From: Phoronis australis
Lineage: Eukaryota; Phoronida; Phoronidae
Assembly: GCA_002633005.1 (NCBI GenBank)
Contig: NMRA01000223.1
Location: forward strand, 105,512-153,048
Direction: 5' to 3'
Length of the DNA: 47,537 nucleotides
Below are positions 11,821-23,418 of the stretch, piece by piece (the stretch's first letter is position 1; every line of letters begins with the position of its first letter). The notes under the pieces are model-generated. The model was not told the origin of the DNA. It saw only the letters and a list, made by a program, of their open reading frames with translations, and made no database searches. The translations under genes and the position numbers were made by a program.

Positions 11821-13695
11821 GTACGGTTTCGCAAGGTGTATCTCCACTAAAAATTATTTTGTTTAAAAGCTACATGTCGTATTACTAACTCATTGTGGGC
11901 TTCGTCAATGTGCTGTAGACTTTTGCTTTGCCTAAAAGCCATTGTAATAAGGCGCGGTTGAGAAATTTTTCAAACTTTTGATATACCGAGGCTTAGTTTT
12001 GCTGGCTCCGAACGTATTTTTCTGAAATCCTAAATGTTAGCAGATCTTTTTAATACGCCTTCTATGTTCTTGTTCGGCTCACGGTTATCGATAAAGTTTT
12101 TGATTGTCCGTGTTATAAATGACTCATCGTGCCATACCTCCGCCGTCAGGAGTTTAAGGTATTCAAATATTGTAACTGAAATGACAGTTTTATTTCCGTG
12201 TGCCTATTCTAAAGGTTAAACGACATCATCAACACTTTCACGGTGACTTTTATTAGTAATTTTCAGGGGACTTATATCACCGATTTGTCAAGAAAGCACC
12301 GTCGCTATTGGCAAAAGTGGTGCTCTCTGCATCAAGACAATACTATTTCTGAGAGTGGCTTCGGTTGTACCGTTGTTGGTGTTGTTGCAGCAGTCACCCC
12401 GTTATGTGTCTCTTCTCGGTCTGCAGGTCTTGGAAGTGCGTGTGCCTGAATGTTATCTTTGGTGTTAGCAGCTGGGCAGGTATACGTCGCCACGAGTGTC
12501 GACGTCAAAGTCTGCCTTCGAAACCGTCCAGGCGCAAATTTGTGCACTGTCTTGGATCCAGTGCCAACCTCTGGGTCCATGTCTGTCATCGTAGTCATCT
12601 TTGGCGTCTGTCTCATTTCTTTAGATGCTTTGCGATTAACTTTTTCTTACCATGCCGATTGTTAAGTTGGTGCAATGGAATACTCTCACGTATTTCAATT
12701 CGCAGTCAGAAAAGTTGTTACTGTACTTGGCGAAATGTCGCTTGCCATCTTTTTACTTTGCTTTGAAGTGTGTGTTCTTGTGTTTTTTGTTCACTCTACA
12801 TTGGTTCATTTCCTTCCGGATCAATACGAGAATTGCTCACCGCCTTTAATTTATGAATACCCCGATTTCTATGACTTTAAAAGGAGTTTGGTGATTCAAG
12901 ATACGTTGTTGTCGTTATGTAGACGACCGCTATCACTGTCATCAACGTAGTCGTCCACGCCATCCTCAAACATTCTCCATGAATCATTTTTGGTTGAGAT
13001 AGGCCGACTAAAGGAGCAAAGGCTTATAAAACTGGCTTTAGTCGTCAACTTACATGTATTAAGCAAAGCACGGATTAATTAATGAAAGAACATGTATCAT
13101 TAAACCGCAACGAAAATGTGAAAACATATTCTAGTATGTTCTTGTGGCTATCCACGCACAAAGTTTCAGAAAGACCCGTCGTAAGACGGCCGGGCTATGG
13201 TTTCGTTATTTTTTGTAAATGGCCATCATGAAAAACACTTTGAGTTTGATTTTAAAGAAGCAATTCTACTTTAAAATAAAGAGTCATTATTTGAAGTCCA
13301 CTATTTCAACCATCCCGTGCGGAACTTTCAAATTCACGTAGATTCTCTCAAACAATGGCAAACATGTATCTAATTCCGGAAAAAATGTGCAATTATAGTC
13401 GAGCTTTTGTCACAATGCATGTAATGTAACGTTTTGTCATAATTCACTCACTACCTAGCCGTTAGTAGAATATTCCTTAACGACTTTGAGTAGAACATTC
13501 TAATTTCCTCAAAGTGCGTGTTTCAGTTGCTACCTTTAAATCGTATTACACAACTTAAGAATTAAATGTTAAACCGTATTTGTAATAGCGGTAGTATGAC
13601 GTGAAAATTTTCACTTTACGAAGTTCTCCAACTTATTGTGAAATCATTTATGATTGATTCTATGATTAATCGACAGCAGCGCTATCTCGCTTCAG
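11821..13695. other. Intron-like stretch with an odd, mostly open 700-bp frame
   Basis: This lies between the two WSC exons. On + a single frame is open from 12243 to 12950 except for TGA at 12447 and TAA at 12663-12665. It predicts hydrophobic segments such as IFLLCFEVCVLVFFV. The minus strand also has a 94-codon frame (12332-12616) and a short frame with a hydrophobic start near 12890-12986. The strands cannot be separated by eye and no family was recognised. The simplest reading is an intron holding an old insertion. Confidence 0.35.
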
Positions 13696-13983
13696 AACTG
13701 CCCAACTGCTTTAGCGGAATTGGTGAACCTGGAAATAAAGCAACATTGGGAGAATATGCCTACTTGAACCACAAGAGTAACACTCCTAAGAGATGCCAGG
13801 AGGCTTGTAGCAAAATGGAATACCCGTTTGCTGCCGTGTTTCGCATGTACAATTGCTGGTGCTTACCAAGTCCCTTTGGATTTCAGTTGATGCCTAAGCT
13901 GTTCTGTAATATGCCATGCCCCGGAAGCCTATTCGAGAAATGTGGTGGGATTTTTTTTGCCTGGGTTATGAAGTCAGCACCAG
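13696..13983 (+). CDS. WSC-domain exon, complete domain
   Basis: This exon encodes one full WSC domain in 96 codons. All eight expected cysteines are visible: PNCF, then RCQEAC, then NCWC, then LFCNMPCPG and FEKCGG. The CNMPCPGSLFEKCGG end is the classic WSC signature. The usual tyrosine/glycine core is altered (YPFAAVFRMYNCWC in place of AG.Q...C.CG). The acceptor is the pyrimidine-rich GCTATCTCGCTTCAG ending at 13695. The donor is CCAG|GTAGGT at 13984. Both borders are phase 1, so the exon is a symmetric 1-1 module that could be duplicated or skipped without a frameshift. The neighbours are a half-WSC exon upstream and a kringle exon downstream on the same strand. The role (ligand or glycan binding) is inferred from the family. 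Confidence 0.85.
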
Positions 13984-15114
13984 GTAGGTTTTTGGTTAAT
14001 GAATAACACATGAGCAGCCTGAGTAAACAAAAATCTTGTCTGTAAATTGCGCTATTGCGGGATGGTGTTACAAGTAAGAGTGCAATAAATTTTACCCACT
14101 TTGTCCAAAAGACAAGAATGGATGGGGAACCAATTTGCAAAAAGTAAAAATAATTCTTGCCCAATGCACAGATTCAAGAATATTCGTGTCATCTAAGCAC
14201 TTAGTGGGACTTTTTTAACTACACTTGGTAGCTATTATTTCGGTTGCATTCGAGTTACTTGAGAAAGTAATAGTCTTTAAGCTTTGAACCATGTATGTAG
14301 GCGCTGTGTGCCGTGAAACTGATGAAGGTTTGCAAATGATTGTTAACATCTTGTCACAAGTTTTTTTTGTCAAATTTGGAGAAAATCAACTGGTCTACAC
14401 CTTGACGCTGGATAGTTGATGCCGCTTTAGACTAGTGTCGAGACAATTCTCACACTTTCTAATTCTAAGAACTTCTTTGAACATGTAGACGTGTTTGGGA
14501 ACATAACGTAGAATTGTCGTGAGGACTTGACAGGGACCTCAGGGTCTCACACTCCATTGATTTTCAAAACGCTTTGCCCAGTCACACGTTGTGTGTCATG
14601 AAAGATATAAGCATACCTGTAGCTGACGCAGGAATTAGAAATACTCTCGTTTATCACATTCGTGTAGACTCACAGTTGAACTGTGTTCTTCTGTTGACAA
14701 CAGACCACCCGGAGTTGCACCATATACCAACTCCGGACGGTCTCTCACGACGATTTAGCGTTATGAGACACGAACAGTACATATGCTCTGGATAATTTCA
14801 GTCACTTACATGTAGGTCACATTAATATTGAATGTTTTAGTTATCGGCAGTTGATATCCCAAACGCTGATTTGTGCGAAAATCGGTGATCTAGTCGAACT
14901 TTACTGTAGTATACTATTGCGTCCTATGATCCAAATGCACTAGCCTCTGACTCGATTTGTCATAGCGTTAATTTCTTGTATTTCTGCGGACAATTTTTGG
15001 AGTTGTAGTGTTCTTAAAAGTTATGAACACAGTCACCCGGTACACTATTGGTGTCCACCTCGATTGTATTTTTTTCTCAACCTATGCGTACATTTAAAAC
15101 TAGAAGATAATGGT
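13984..15114. other. Intron between WSC and kringle exons
   Basis: The stretch carries the donor GTAGGT at its start and no recognised coding or RNA element. A 73-codon open frame at 14574-14795 has no motif. Confidence 0.5.
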
Positions 15115-15187
15115 TACTTGGTGACTTCGTGGATATATTGCTGGACTGAAAACCGGAAGGTATTAGGTTCGAGCGCCACTGGTCTCC
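15115..15187 (+). repeat. tRNA-derived SINE head (or tRNA pseudogene)
   Basis: An A-box-like TGACTTCGTGG (15122-15132) is followed 33 nt later by a B-box-like GGTTCGAGCGC (15166-15176). That is the spacing of a pol III tRNA promoter. The anticodon arm is weak (CTGG/CCGG around an oversized loop) and the acceptor stem does not close, so it is not a working tRNA. It lies inside the intron upstream of the kringle exon. No second copy was seen in the window. Confidence 0.5.
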
Positions 15188-15467
15188 ACGAAATTTAATC
15201 GAAGTGCCTTCCACTGTTGTTGCAGATTCCGTGCTTGTTCTTTTAAGAAAGCTAGGAATTCTGAAGAGATATGATGGAAATGTCATGCCAATGAAAATAG
15301 ACCTGACGTTTGCATTAAAATGAGAAATGTAAAGTATTCAAAGATAACGTTTCTATGCCACAACGTTCTGCATGGACCACTGTAATTATTATCATTTGAT
15401 GCCTCAGTTGAGGACGTCACGTGTATAAAAGACCAACGCGGCGTAAACTTCAGAGGGAAGTTGTCAG

Positions 15468-15728
15468 TTACCGGGGAGTTCCAACAACCGTGCGCCCCAT
15501 GGTCACGTAGAATGGAAATAATCAGGACATATTCGAGAGGGTTTATTAGGCAGTATGGGTTCTTTCAAAGATGGCTGGATGGTTACGAAAAGATGAAACC
15601 AGAGGAGAGAAATAGTACCTACTGCAGAAATATTGATAACGACGAAAATGGGCCGTGGTGCTTTGCAAGTATCAAATACCACGGCACGCTGAAGAGGCAC
15701 TGCTACATTCCTATATGTCCCACTGAAG
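15468..15728 (+). CDS. Kringle-domain exon lacking cysteine 2
   Basis: Kringles are triple-disulfide extracellular binding modules. This exon encodes FQQPC near the start, then GFFQRW, NSTYCRN, NGPWCF, LKRHC and IPIC. That gives kringle cysteines 1, 3, 4, 5 and 6 and the hallmark YCRN..(D)..GPWCF block. The usual G..CQ.W motif reads GFFQRW, so cysteine 2, which normally pairs with the PWC cysteine, is absent. The donor GAAG|GTATTG at 15729 ends the exon in phase 1. An acceptor TTGTCAG at 15467 starts it in phase 1, giving 87 codons. An alternative acceptor at 15453 would be in a different phase. Same strand and phase as the WSC exon upstream. The missing disulfide may mean a divergent fold or early decay. 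Confidence 0.85.
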
Positions 15729-15893
15729 GTATTGTTCTTAGCAACCATTTTAGTTGACGATTTACCTAGAAAATAAAATATGTTGAAACTTGGCTATCCT
15801 TTGGTTGTAATGTCTCAAAAAGAAACTCCGCTGGTCTGTTGTTTCGTTTTATGAAATCAATACACGTGTTGCCTTTGCCAAACTTGACGCAGC
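15729..15893. other. Start of the long intron or inter-exon region
   Basis: This short unique segment lies between the kringle donor and the first CTTAAG-family transposon copy. Confidence 0.5.
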
Positions 15894-15929
15894 GACCTTT
15901 AACGTTAATCAAAAACTCTTGAACAAGCT

Positions 15930-16310
15930 TTAAGTAGTTTTGAACAAACTTAAGGCTTTAAAACTTAAGTTCTTTCCAAAAATGTTTCAAATTACTTTTT
16001 ATAAAAAATTAAGTTTCTTGATCTTATTTTTTTTCAAAAAACTAACTTCTAAAAGCTTAAGCGCTGAAAACGTAATTTCAGAAAACTTATGTTTTAAAAA
16101 CTTAAGTTTTGAAAACGTAAGATTTGAAATTTTAAATTTGTTCCAAAAAACTCTTTTGAAAATACTTAACTTGATGAAAACACAAGTGTTTCAGGAATTT
16201 ATTTTTTTCATAAAATTAAGTATTTTGGAACAAGTTTATTGGAACAAACTTAAGTTATCAAAACTTAAGTTTTTGAAAAACTTTAAAGTTTATGTTATGT
16301 GAACTTGAGT
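15930..16310. repeat. CTTAAG-palindrome array, left end of copy 1
   Basis: Dense AAAACTTAAGTTTT-type units are separated by TTTGAAAA, TTCCAAAA and TTTTGGAACAA spacers. The 120-codon open frame across it (15940-16302) is a by-product of composition. Confidence 0.85.
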
Positions 16311-18135
16311 TTTCAAGGAACTAACTTTCGAAAGCTGAAATTTTCCAAGAGGAATAAATTTCATTAAGACAGGCATTCAGGAAGTTTGATTCTCGCTAAA
16401 TTAAACAAAAGTGGAGTGCAATTATAAATTTAAGAATTTTGAGACATCATTTAACAAAAAAAGTTCTACTAGCATTTCAATTACATTGTTTAATTGAAGA
16501 AAATAAAATGCATTTCATCAAAATACACTAGGTCTTTATAATAAATGGGCATGGGTTAAATACAAGAACCCCCAAAACTAGAAACATTTCCACAAATCAG
16601 CTCATCAATTGTCATCAATACAATGCAGTGCAAAGCAAATCAGGCTAAGAATTTATGCATAAATGCATCGTTCTCAGTCTCTTAAAATATGTGAGAATTG
16701 AAGTATCAACATGGAATGTACAAACAGAGAAATCACTACCAACTCACGAAACACAACCAAAGAAAAGTGTCTACATGGTGATAAAGGACTGCGACAAAGG
16801 TATATGCTTCATCAGCACAGATGTTTTCTGCTTAAACTACAGCAAATACACCCCGATTAATCTATCGCTAATCATGCAAATTCCAAGAATATCCCATAAG
16901 AAAATAAAATAAAATAAGACGTAACAGTTAAGTGAAAGTTTATCGGCAATGGTAACAAATGTGATTTTGGAAGGACCTTTAGATTTCCCCACATTTTTTA
17001 AGCCAGGAAAAGTGCCTAGACTTACATATCACGGTTTTTAACTGTTCAAACTATGGATTAAAATAAAAAGTATCATTTTTGTTGATGATCAGATTAAATT
17101 CAGCACACTCCATTTTGCGAACAAGTTTCACTAAAATTAACCCCAAGTACAACCTGGTTATGCGAGATGAACATCAGAAAACTTAGATATTTGATAACAA
17201 AAATTTTCTTTTTCTATCAATTCAAAGCTTCTGAACTTAATTATATATCTACGCTACACCACCAGCCACTTAACCTTCTTTAGCTGCATTTGCTCTCTTA
17301 GATTTATAGACACATAATCCGTGTTTTGTGGCAAAAAACGCGCATTTCTGAGATCAGATTGCTGAATCCATAAGTTCGTGAGCTACAGTTCTTAAGAGTG
17401 AAGTACGGCTCACAGCAGGCAAAAATGCCCAGAGGGGTGATAAACCCAATGTCACCGATTTGAACCATACTATGCATTTTAGTTACCTTTGGCAAGATAA
17501 ACAAAACAGTAAAGTACAATCTCATTTTACCTTGTTTAAGGGGGAGAAATCAGGGAGCCTCTATTTTGGGGGTATGCCATGCAATAAACTCGCCGAGAAT
17601 GCCTTATTTGCACTGCAAAGTAAAAAAATATCGGCGCACGAGATCATTATTTTTTGTAATTTTTAAATAAAGGAAGTCTTAGGCTTTACAAAGATGTTAA
17701 ACAATACTCATTAACTCTGCCGCTAAGTTAAAAATTTCAGGCATAAATTATAGAGGGGTCAGAGGTTAACAAGGCATCGCAATATCGCCACATTTTGAGC
17801 CCGTATATCTCAGCTGGCACAACACTGATCAACACCAGACTTTTACACAAGACGTTTCTATCTTATTGCTGTTAATTAAGACAGTAAAATTTTCTGGCGC
17901 TTAGCATTTTTCAATACAGATTGCAACATTGCGACAACCAATACCGATACCTGTTTTGAACATTACAACACCAGTAAAGTGCATAGTTTTGATTCAAAAG
18001 TTGATTAATAATTATTTAGTTAACTGCCATTAAGTCGGGCGCCATTGTTTAAGGTATTTTTTCCTTTTTCATTAAAATTCCGTGTTTTTCGTGAACCCAG
18101 TGTCCAACAACAGATGTCACTTTAGTGGTGGCAAA

Positions 18136-18789
18136 ATGGTTGATCCTGACTTGCTGTCTTATCTGCTAGTATGATGGAGTGTGATGAAGTGTATGGAACC
18201 TCAAAAGAATGTCCTCTGCACATGTGTGGAATCTTGATGCGGCATAAAGTGAGTATCAATTGACCGCACCTACAGACTGTACGGCAACTGATTTTGTCGA
18301 GAGTCGGACAATTTACAAATGCGTGTTCACCGGACCCGTGTCACGCCTGTATGACTGCGTCCAAGGCAAGGGCAAGACACCGGGCTCATCTTGGAATTCT
18401 GTGGAAACTATATAGACTCTGCAAACACCCATTTCATTAGTGGTAGCTCCCGTGCCAAGCCTGAAGTGGGGATGCTGGTTGAAATGTCTAAAGTCAACTT
18501 ACTTTCACAGGAACTCAACAATGTCAATGCATTTGTGTTCTTTCCTGTTGGATCTGGTGAGTACTACTACTGCTTTGTTGGAATTTGAGGTTCTCACGAT
18601 AGCATTGTGGCGGTAATAATCAGTTTTGTGGATACAAGATTCGAGAACCAGTTATCACCGCTAGAAACGACAAATGTTATTCTATTACAATACCCTGCAA
18701 TGCAAGTTACTGGTCCTCCTTTCAGGAAGATCACAAACTGTGTGACCATGCATGTACCACAAAAATGTAACAACAGAACTTGTTTTTGA
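18136..18789 (+). pseudogene. Decayed reading frame, unknown family, inside copy 1
   Basis: A coding-like stretch passes between frames. It starts at GCAAAATGG (18136; MVDPDLLSYLL). It continues from 18171 (MMECDEVYGTSKECPLHM), then from about 18248 (TDCTATDFVESRTIYKCV ... RLYDCVQGKGKTPG). It ends in a single frame from 18355 to 18789 interrupted only by TGA at 18586-18588. That last frame includes EFCGNYIDSANTHFISGSS, NAFVFFPVGSG and PAMQVTGPPFRKITNC. I recognise no domain. About 215 residues with three frameshifts and one stop would explain it. A GGTGAG at 18556 could instead be a splice donor. It lies in the part of copy 1 missing from the other copies, so it may be element-encoded or captured. 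Confidence 0.4.
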
Positions 18790-19553
18790 ACATGTAGTAT
18801 AGACAAAGCTTTTTATTTTACACACTGGTGAAATTTAGTTGTCCTATGCCAGCATCATTGTGAACAACTGATTAACAGTCTTGTGTTCCTAAGAGCAAAT
18901 CAATGATATACCTGCCCTGTCGCCGTTGTTGGAGTCTAGGCTAGCCTAGAGCTATTCAGTCCTCTAACTAGTAGCGTCTCGTGTTAGTTAGTCTGAGATT
19001 ATGTGCACCTAGTGACCTGTACTTGTTGCAAGCGGAAAATGCAATATCTCATTGACATTCACTTTTCAACAACCGATATTGTTGTTATACGTCTTCTTTT
19101 TAGTTCATTACAAGAAGTATTTTTCTATAGATATATTGATGAATACTTTAGTTATAGCATTATAAATTCCAATTTTAACTGACAACCTGCATGCCGGAAT
19201 TTTTTTTCACTTCAGCTGTCAGTGAATTATGTAATTCTGGAAATCATAGCGTGTCGTTATGTTTTATGAGTACCACTATGTTGACATTTGTTGTCTGGAT
19301 ATGATATTCATTTGATGTCCTAAGGAATCCAATCAAACTGGCAAAAATAAGTCTAGTACCCACAATGTTTTTTCTTGTTGTACATATGGTCGTTTAACGC
19401 ATACACTCCATGGGTCAAATGAATTATCTCAGCTAAAATCATTGGATCACTCAGCGGCGGTCACACCTCTGTAGTGACTGGGCTCTGCAAAGTTTTGAAA
19501 TAAGTGTATAATTCGAGAGGTTTACAACCTGCCTGTAATTTTTCAGAAAATAG

Positions 19554-19727
19554 AGCAACAAAGCAGACCCCGCAAAAACTGCACAAGCGATGAAGACGGA
19601 TGAGCAGTTTCGGGAGGAAGGTTGGTCGACATTACAACAGGATAAAGGTTTCTTTTCACGCTTGGCTGCCTTGAACCATGCTGGAAAATGGTCAAATGAG
19701 GGAGATAATGAACTTGACAGTCAGTGA
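19554..19727 (+). pseudogene. Short coding-like segment, unknown product, inside copy 1
   Basis: The frame is open from 19554 to TGA at 19725-19727, with strongly protein-like composition: KADPAKTAQAMKTDEQF, then GWSTLQQDKGFFSRLAALN, then HAGKWSNEGDNELDSQ. A pyrimidine tract ending TTTTTCAGAAAATAG lies just before it, so it could be a last exon (phase 0). An ATG at 19590 is also available. No family was recognised. The minus-strand frame over the same bases (19543-19773) looks less protein-like. Confidence 0.4.
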
Positions 19728-20035
19728 TGTCCAGTAATACTCCGGATTTCATCTTTGTTCGAACATTATACAATCTGTTGGGTTGTCTGAGTGATTTAAC
19801 CAGTTGTTATTGATGTGATATTGTAGAAACTGAGATAAATGCAAAATGCAATATAGCAACACTTGCTGTGATTTTGTCAGTAAAATTTAGGATGTTTAGT
19901 CACTGTTCTGGTTGAAACTTTGCTGTCCAATATAATTAAAGATGCTGGTATTTCAGTTTTCATCTTTCAAATTCATATTACACTCAGTCTCACTTTACTA
20001 AAAAGTGAAGCCTTGTTTGAGTGTTAACATATGTA

Positions 20036-20670
20036 CAAGCTTAAGGAAAGGTAGTGACTTAGGGATACTTGAAGCAATTCACTGGCATTTAGATCAAAGA
20101 ACACTTTTACATATCTCGTTTTTCCATGCTACTTTGTACCACTTAAGTGGATGACCAGTGTTAAACCAGATTACAGTCACATTAAATATCATTTTGACTT
20201 TAATCTGTTCCAACATTGTTTTTGCAAAATGAGAGTTATTCGTACGGTATGTGATGATGAGTTAAGGGAGGTGCCGAAGTCACCTGTATTCTGAATTGTT
20301 AGCATCAGGAGTGTCATGTTTGAGCCAATTCACTGGTATTTAGATCTTGTAACACATTTAGACATCTCGTGTTTTCCATGGTATTTTGTATAAATTAACC
20401 AGGCAATGAGTGTTAAACCAGATTCTAGTAGCATTAAATGACAGTTTTTACTTTAAAGTAACACTGTATATGCAGACTGGGGAGTTACGTGCAACGTATG
20501 GGATGAGGAGGTACATGTAAGCGACATCACCTGTATTTTGAACAACTAACATAGGAGTCTCCTATTTGAGCCAGTCCATTAGCACTTAGATCAAATACCA
20601 CATTTAGATATATCTGATGTGATTTTGCCTTAGAAAGTTGGTAGTCTTGCTATTAAACCACATCGAAGAC
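20036..20670. repeat. About 250-bp tandem repeat, two full units and part of a third
   Basis: The anchor CACTGGCATTTAGATC recurs near 20078 and 20328, and in altered form near 20576 (CATTAGCACTTAGATC). Each is followed by ACACxTTTxxAxATxTC and, about 70 nt later, by GTTAAACCA or ATTAAACCA. Copies are clearly diverged. It lies within the copy-1-specific interior. Confidence 0.7.
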
Positions 20671-20829
20671 TTAGAAGTTAGAACCCAATGTGCATGAAGT
20701 TATGTTTTGAACTGAGTTTAAAAGTTTATTTGCTGTATATTGTTTGTCTGCTGAGCTAATGACACAAAATGATCATGTATTTGGCTAACTTTTGCGTCAT
20801 GCATTTAGTCTGTGGCCACCGTTTAATCC

Positions 20830-23418
20830 TGCTTCACTACTCAGATAATCAAAACACTTTTTTCTACACAAGCTTGAGTACAAAAAACAGATGGTAAACT
20901 ACCATGATCTCATAATCTAGAGGAAACCATGCATACAACAAATTTAATGTGTTAGCAAAACTAGGACTTCAGGCTAACCAGGTAACGTAGTTTTGTTCAG
21001 TTTCTATGACAGTCTAACGAATATAATGACCAGACGATGAAACTGTTGGCGAAAGCGATGTACTACAATGCCAACTATTTTTAATGTTATGATCTTTTTC
21101 TTTGTTTACGTGGTTTGTTTAATAAGGTAATGGGCAACTCTGCACACTGGATAGCGCTTGTCGTATTCTAACTAGTAGTCTCCAGAGTGGGCCCTAAAAT
21201 GTCTCCTAACTCATGTTAAATGGACACTCAACAGATACAGCCAGGATCAGAATTGGACGTTTAATGTCACATTCATACTTTCGTGAAAACATTTTGAGAC
21301 TTTTAGGGAGAGCAAAAACGTTCTACATTGCCTTGAACAAATGACTACAAGAATCTGTGAGATTTTTTCATATTGTTTCATATTCATACCCTGATAAAAG
21401 CACCAGTTTTAATTAAACAATGAGACATATGGAGCTCTACCTGCCATATGGGTGTAGACAGCCCAATACTATCACTGGGGTGATTGTTTCGATGTCTATG
21501 TTTGTATGTCTAGTTCTTCCTAGTACTCCACCAAGTTAATAGAGACCCGAAAACAATGAGGAAATATTAGCAAACATAACAGTATGTTATGAATTTTTAA
21601 GAATCGAGACCGGCAGAGAATGTTATCCATGTAAAGATCAGGGGCGAATCCAGCATTTTGAGTGATGAGGGCCAAGGCATAGTATTAGCCAGGGTTTTGC
21701 CGTCAGAGAACCACACTCTCCAACTGCCAAATGGAATATGGGATATTTTAAGGTGGGGGAATGGCCACCTTGCACCCTGAAGATACTGTAATTGCTGTAA
21801 ATGTCGTGCGCCACCATGCTAGAATACAGTAATGAAAACTATTATCTCCTGTACAGTAAAAATAAAAATTGCTTCCTCCTGTACTCAGTCCAATTACGAA
21901 ACTGTCTGACATTTGCAAAGATATTAGATTGAGGTTCCAAGCAAGATTCTTGAGGGAAAAGAAACATGCCCCCTTACATGAGGAGATTATTCCAGTCAGT
22001 CCATATTCAACTCAATTCGCACACAGGTAAAGCTGCACCCAGGTTAATTATGACATTCATCATGACACTGAAAGATTTGTCTATAATCAATCCAATCAAT
22101 TTGAATTTTTTAAATGTAAACATCACAAACATCTGCGATATTCTAGCATTCCACAGCCCGGTAAAAATTCAAAATCATGGACTCTGCCCCTCACTCAGAG
22201 TTTCCTAATTTGCATTGAATAATTTCCTTCAATGATATTGGGCTTATTCAAGCTCTACTGGGCGTAACAATAGTTAACAGGTTGACTGGACATAATTCAC
22301 ATGGGTAGATTGTGACCTATTCCGGTGGTATTCCATTTAGGCTACTAGTAGCGGTATCTCTTTTCGTATCCAATGATCTAGACCGTCCCGACAAACCTGG
22401 GGAGTTTGTCAAAATAGTCGCCAACAAATTATCCAGATCAATCCAATAGTTACATAGGTGATTCCTTATTTTGCGAACCAGGCAAATGTAAATTGCAAAT
22501 TGTTGAGATTAAACGAAATGACATATGCAACCTGAGCCAAAATACCCAACTTGCGAAATGGTTACATTTTGGAAGCTCCGCCCCCTCGCATTGATGATCA
22601 CTAACACGACCTCAAAGACCACAGAAATTGAATACTAGTGTTATATGAACATTATGACATATGCATGGACCACAGACAATACATGTTAGAGCAAGCAGAT
22701 TAGATAACCTATACTCAAGTTACAACAATTTTTTCGAATTGAGTAAGTTATATATTGATCAGGTAAGTGTCTCATGGAGTGGAGGTGTATTTACATCGCT
22801 GTTGGTCACCGGATGTTCGCCTACATTAAAATTCGCGGAAACCTGCGATAATGTTTAACTGCAGTTAATTCCAACTGATTAAACTTGAGCTGCTTTATGG
22901 TTTGTATCTATAGAAATTTAAAGGAAACACATAAGACAACATTTTGTAAAATTGTGGGTGCTGTATAAGCGAGCAATATTTTTTGAAAAACTTGAGAAAA
23001 ATGCGAACAATGAAAATCAAATGTCAAACAACATAAAATTTTCAAAACCTGATGACGTAATTTTTGATCACATAGAAACTTTATAGTTTTCGAAAAACTT
23101 AATTTTGAAATACATGGAAATTTTAAACTCACTTCATAACTTAAGAAGACAGGAAAACTGAAATTTGAATTATTGGAGAAATTGAGTTTTGCGAATAACT
23201 TAAGAAATCATGAACTGAAGTTTTCACAAAAATTAAGTCATCACTTGAAACTTAAGTCTATTGTTGAATCTTAAATTTTACACTTGATTTTTGCCTGAAA
23301 AACGTAAAAGTTTACAAAAAAAAATAAATTTCTCTTAAGAACTTATTAATAAGTTTTTCCTCTAAACTTTAAGATATTTTAGCTTTCCGTGAAAAACTTA
23401 AGATTATTTTTGTGAGGG
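20830..23418 (+). repeat. Arm 1 of a large inverted repeat (partner 33102-36760)
   Basis: Anchors occur in the same order in both arms. Examples are TTCAGGCTAACCAG (20971, complement near 36635), TAACAATAGTTAAC (22266, complement near 34995) and CGAACATCCGGTGACC (complement at 22805, direct near 33885). The arms are about 9.7 kb apart and belong to copies 1 and 2 of the same transposon family. Confidence 0.8.
22905..23418. repeat. CTTAAG-palindrome array, right end of copy 1
   Basis: AAACTTAAG and near-variants are repeated through an AT-rich tract. It ends in the terminal motif whose complement is TCCCTCACAAAAATAATC. Confidence 0.8.

Larger units (their letters stand above)
15894..23418 (+). 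mobile_element. CTTAAG-family DNA transposon, copy 1 (long form)
   Basis: The left part (15.9-17.41 kb) matches 24.2-26.05 kb directly and 39.0-37.1 kb inverted. The right part (20.83-23.42 kb) matches 36.8-33.1 kb inverted and collinear. Both ends carry CTTAAG-palindrome arrays. The right end reads ...AAGATTATTTTTGTGAGGGA; its complement TCCCTCACAAAAATAA resembles the left terminus of copy 3 (CCCTTACCAAAATAAAC). The left end is degenerate (ACCTTTAACGTTAATC). The middle 17.41-20.83 kb is not shared with the other copies, which have only about 0.4 kb there. No transposase was recognised and the superfamily is unknown. An alternative reading is two separate fragments lying next to each other. 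Confidence 0.6.

Noticed and set aside
15940-16302. 120-codon plus-strand open frame rich in K, L, F, N, S
   Set aside because: It is the translation of a CTTAAG-palindrome array; equivalent arrays elsewhere are not open in a matching frame.
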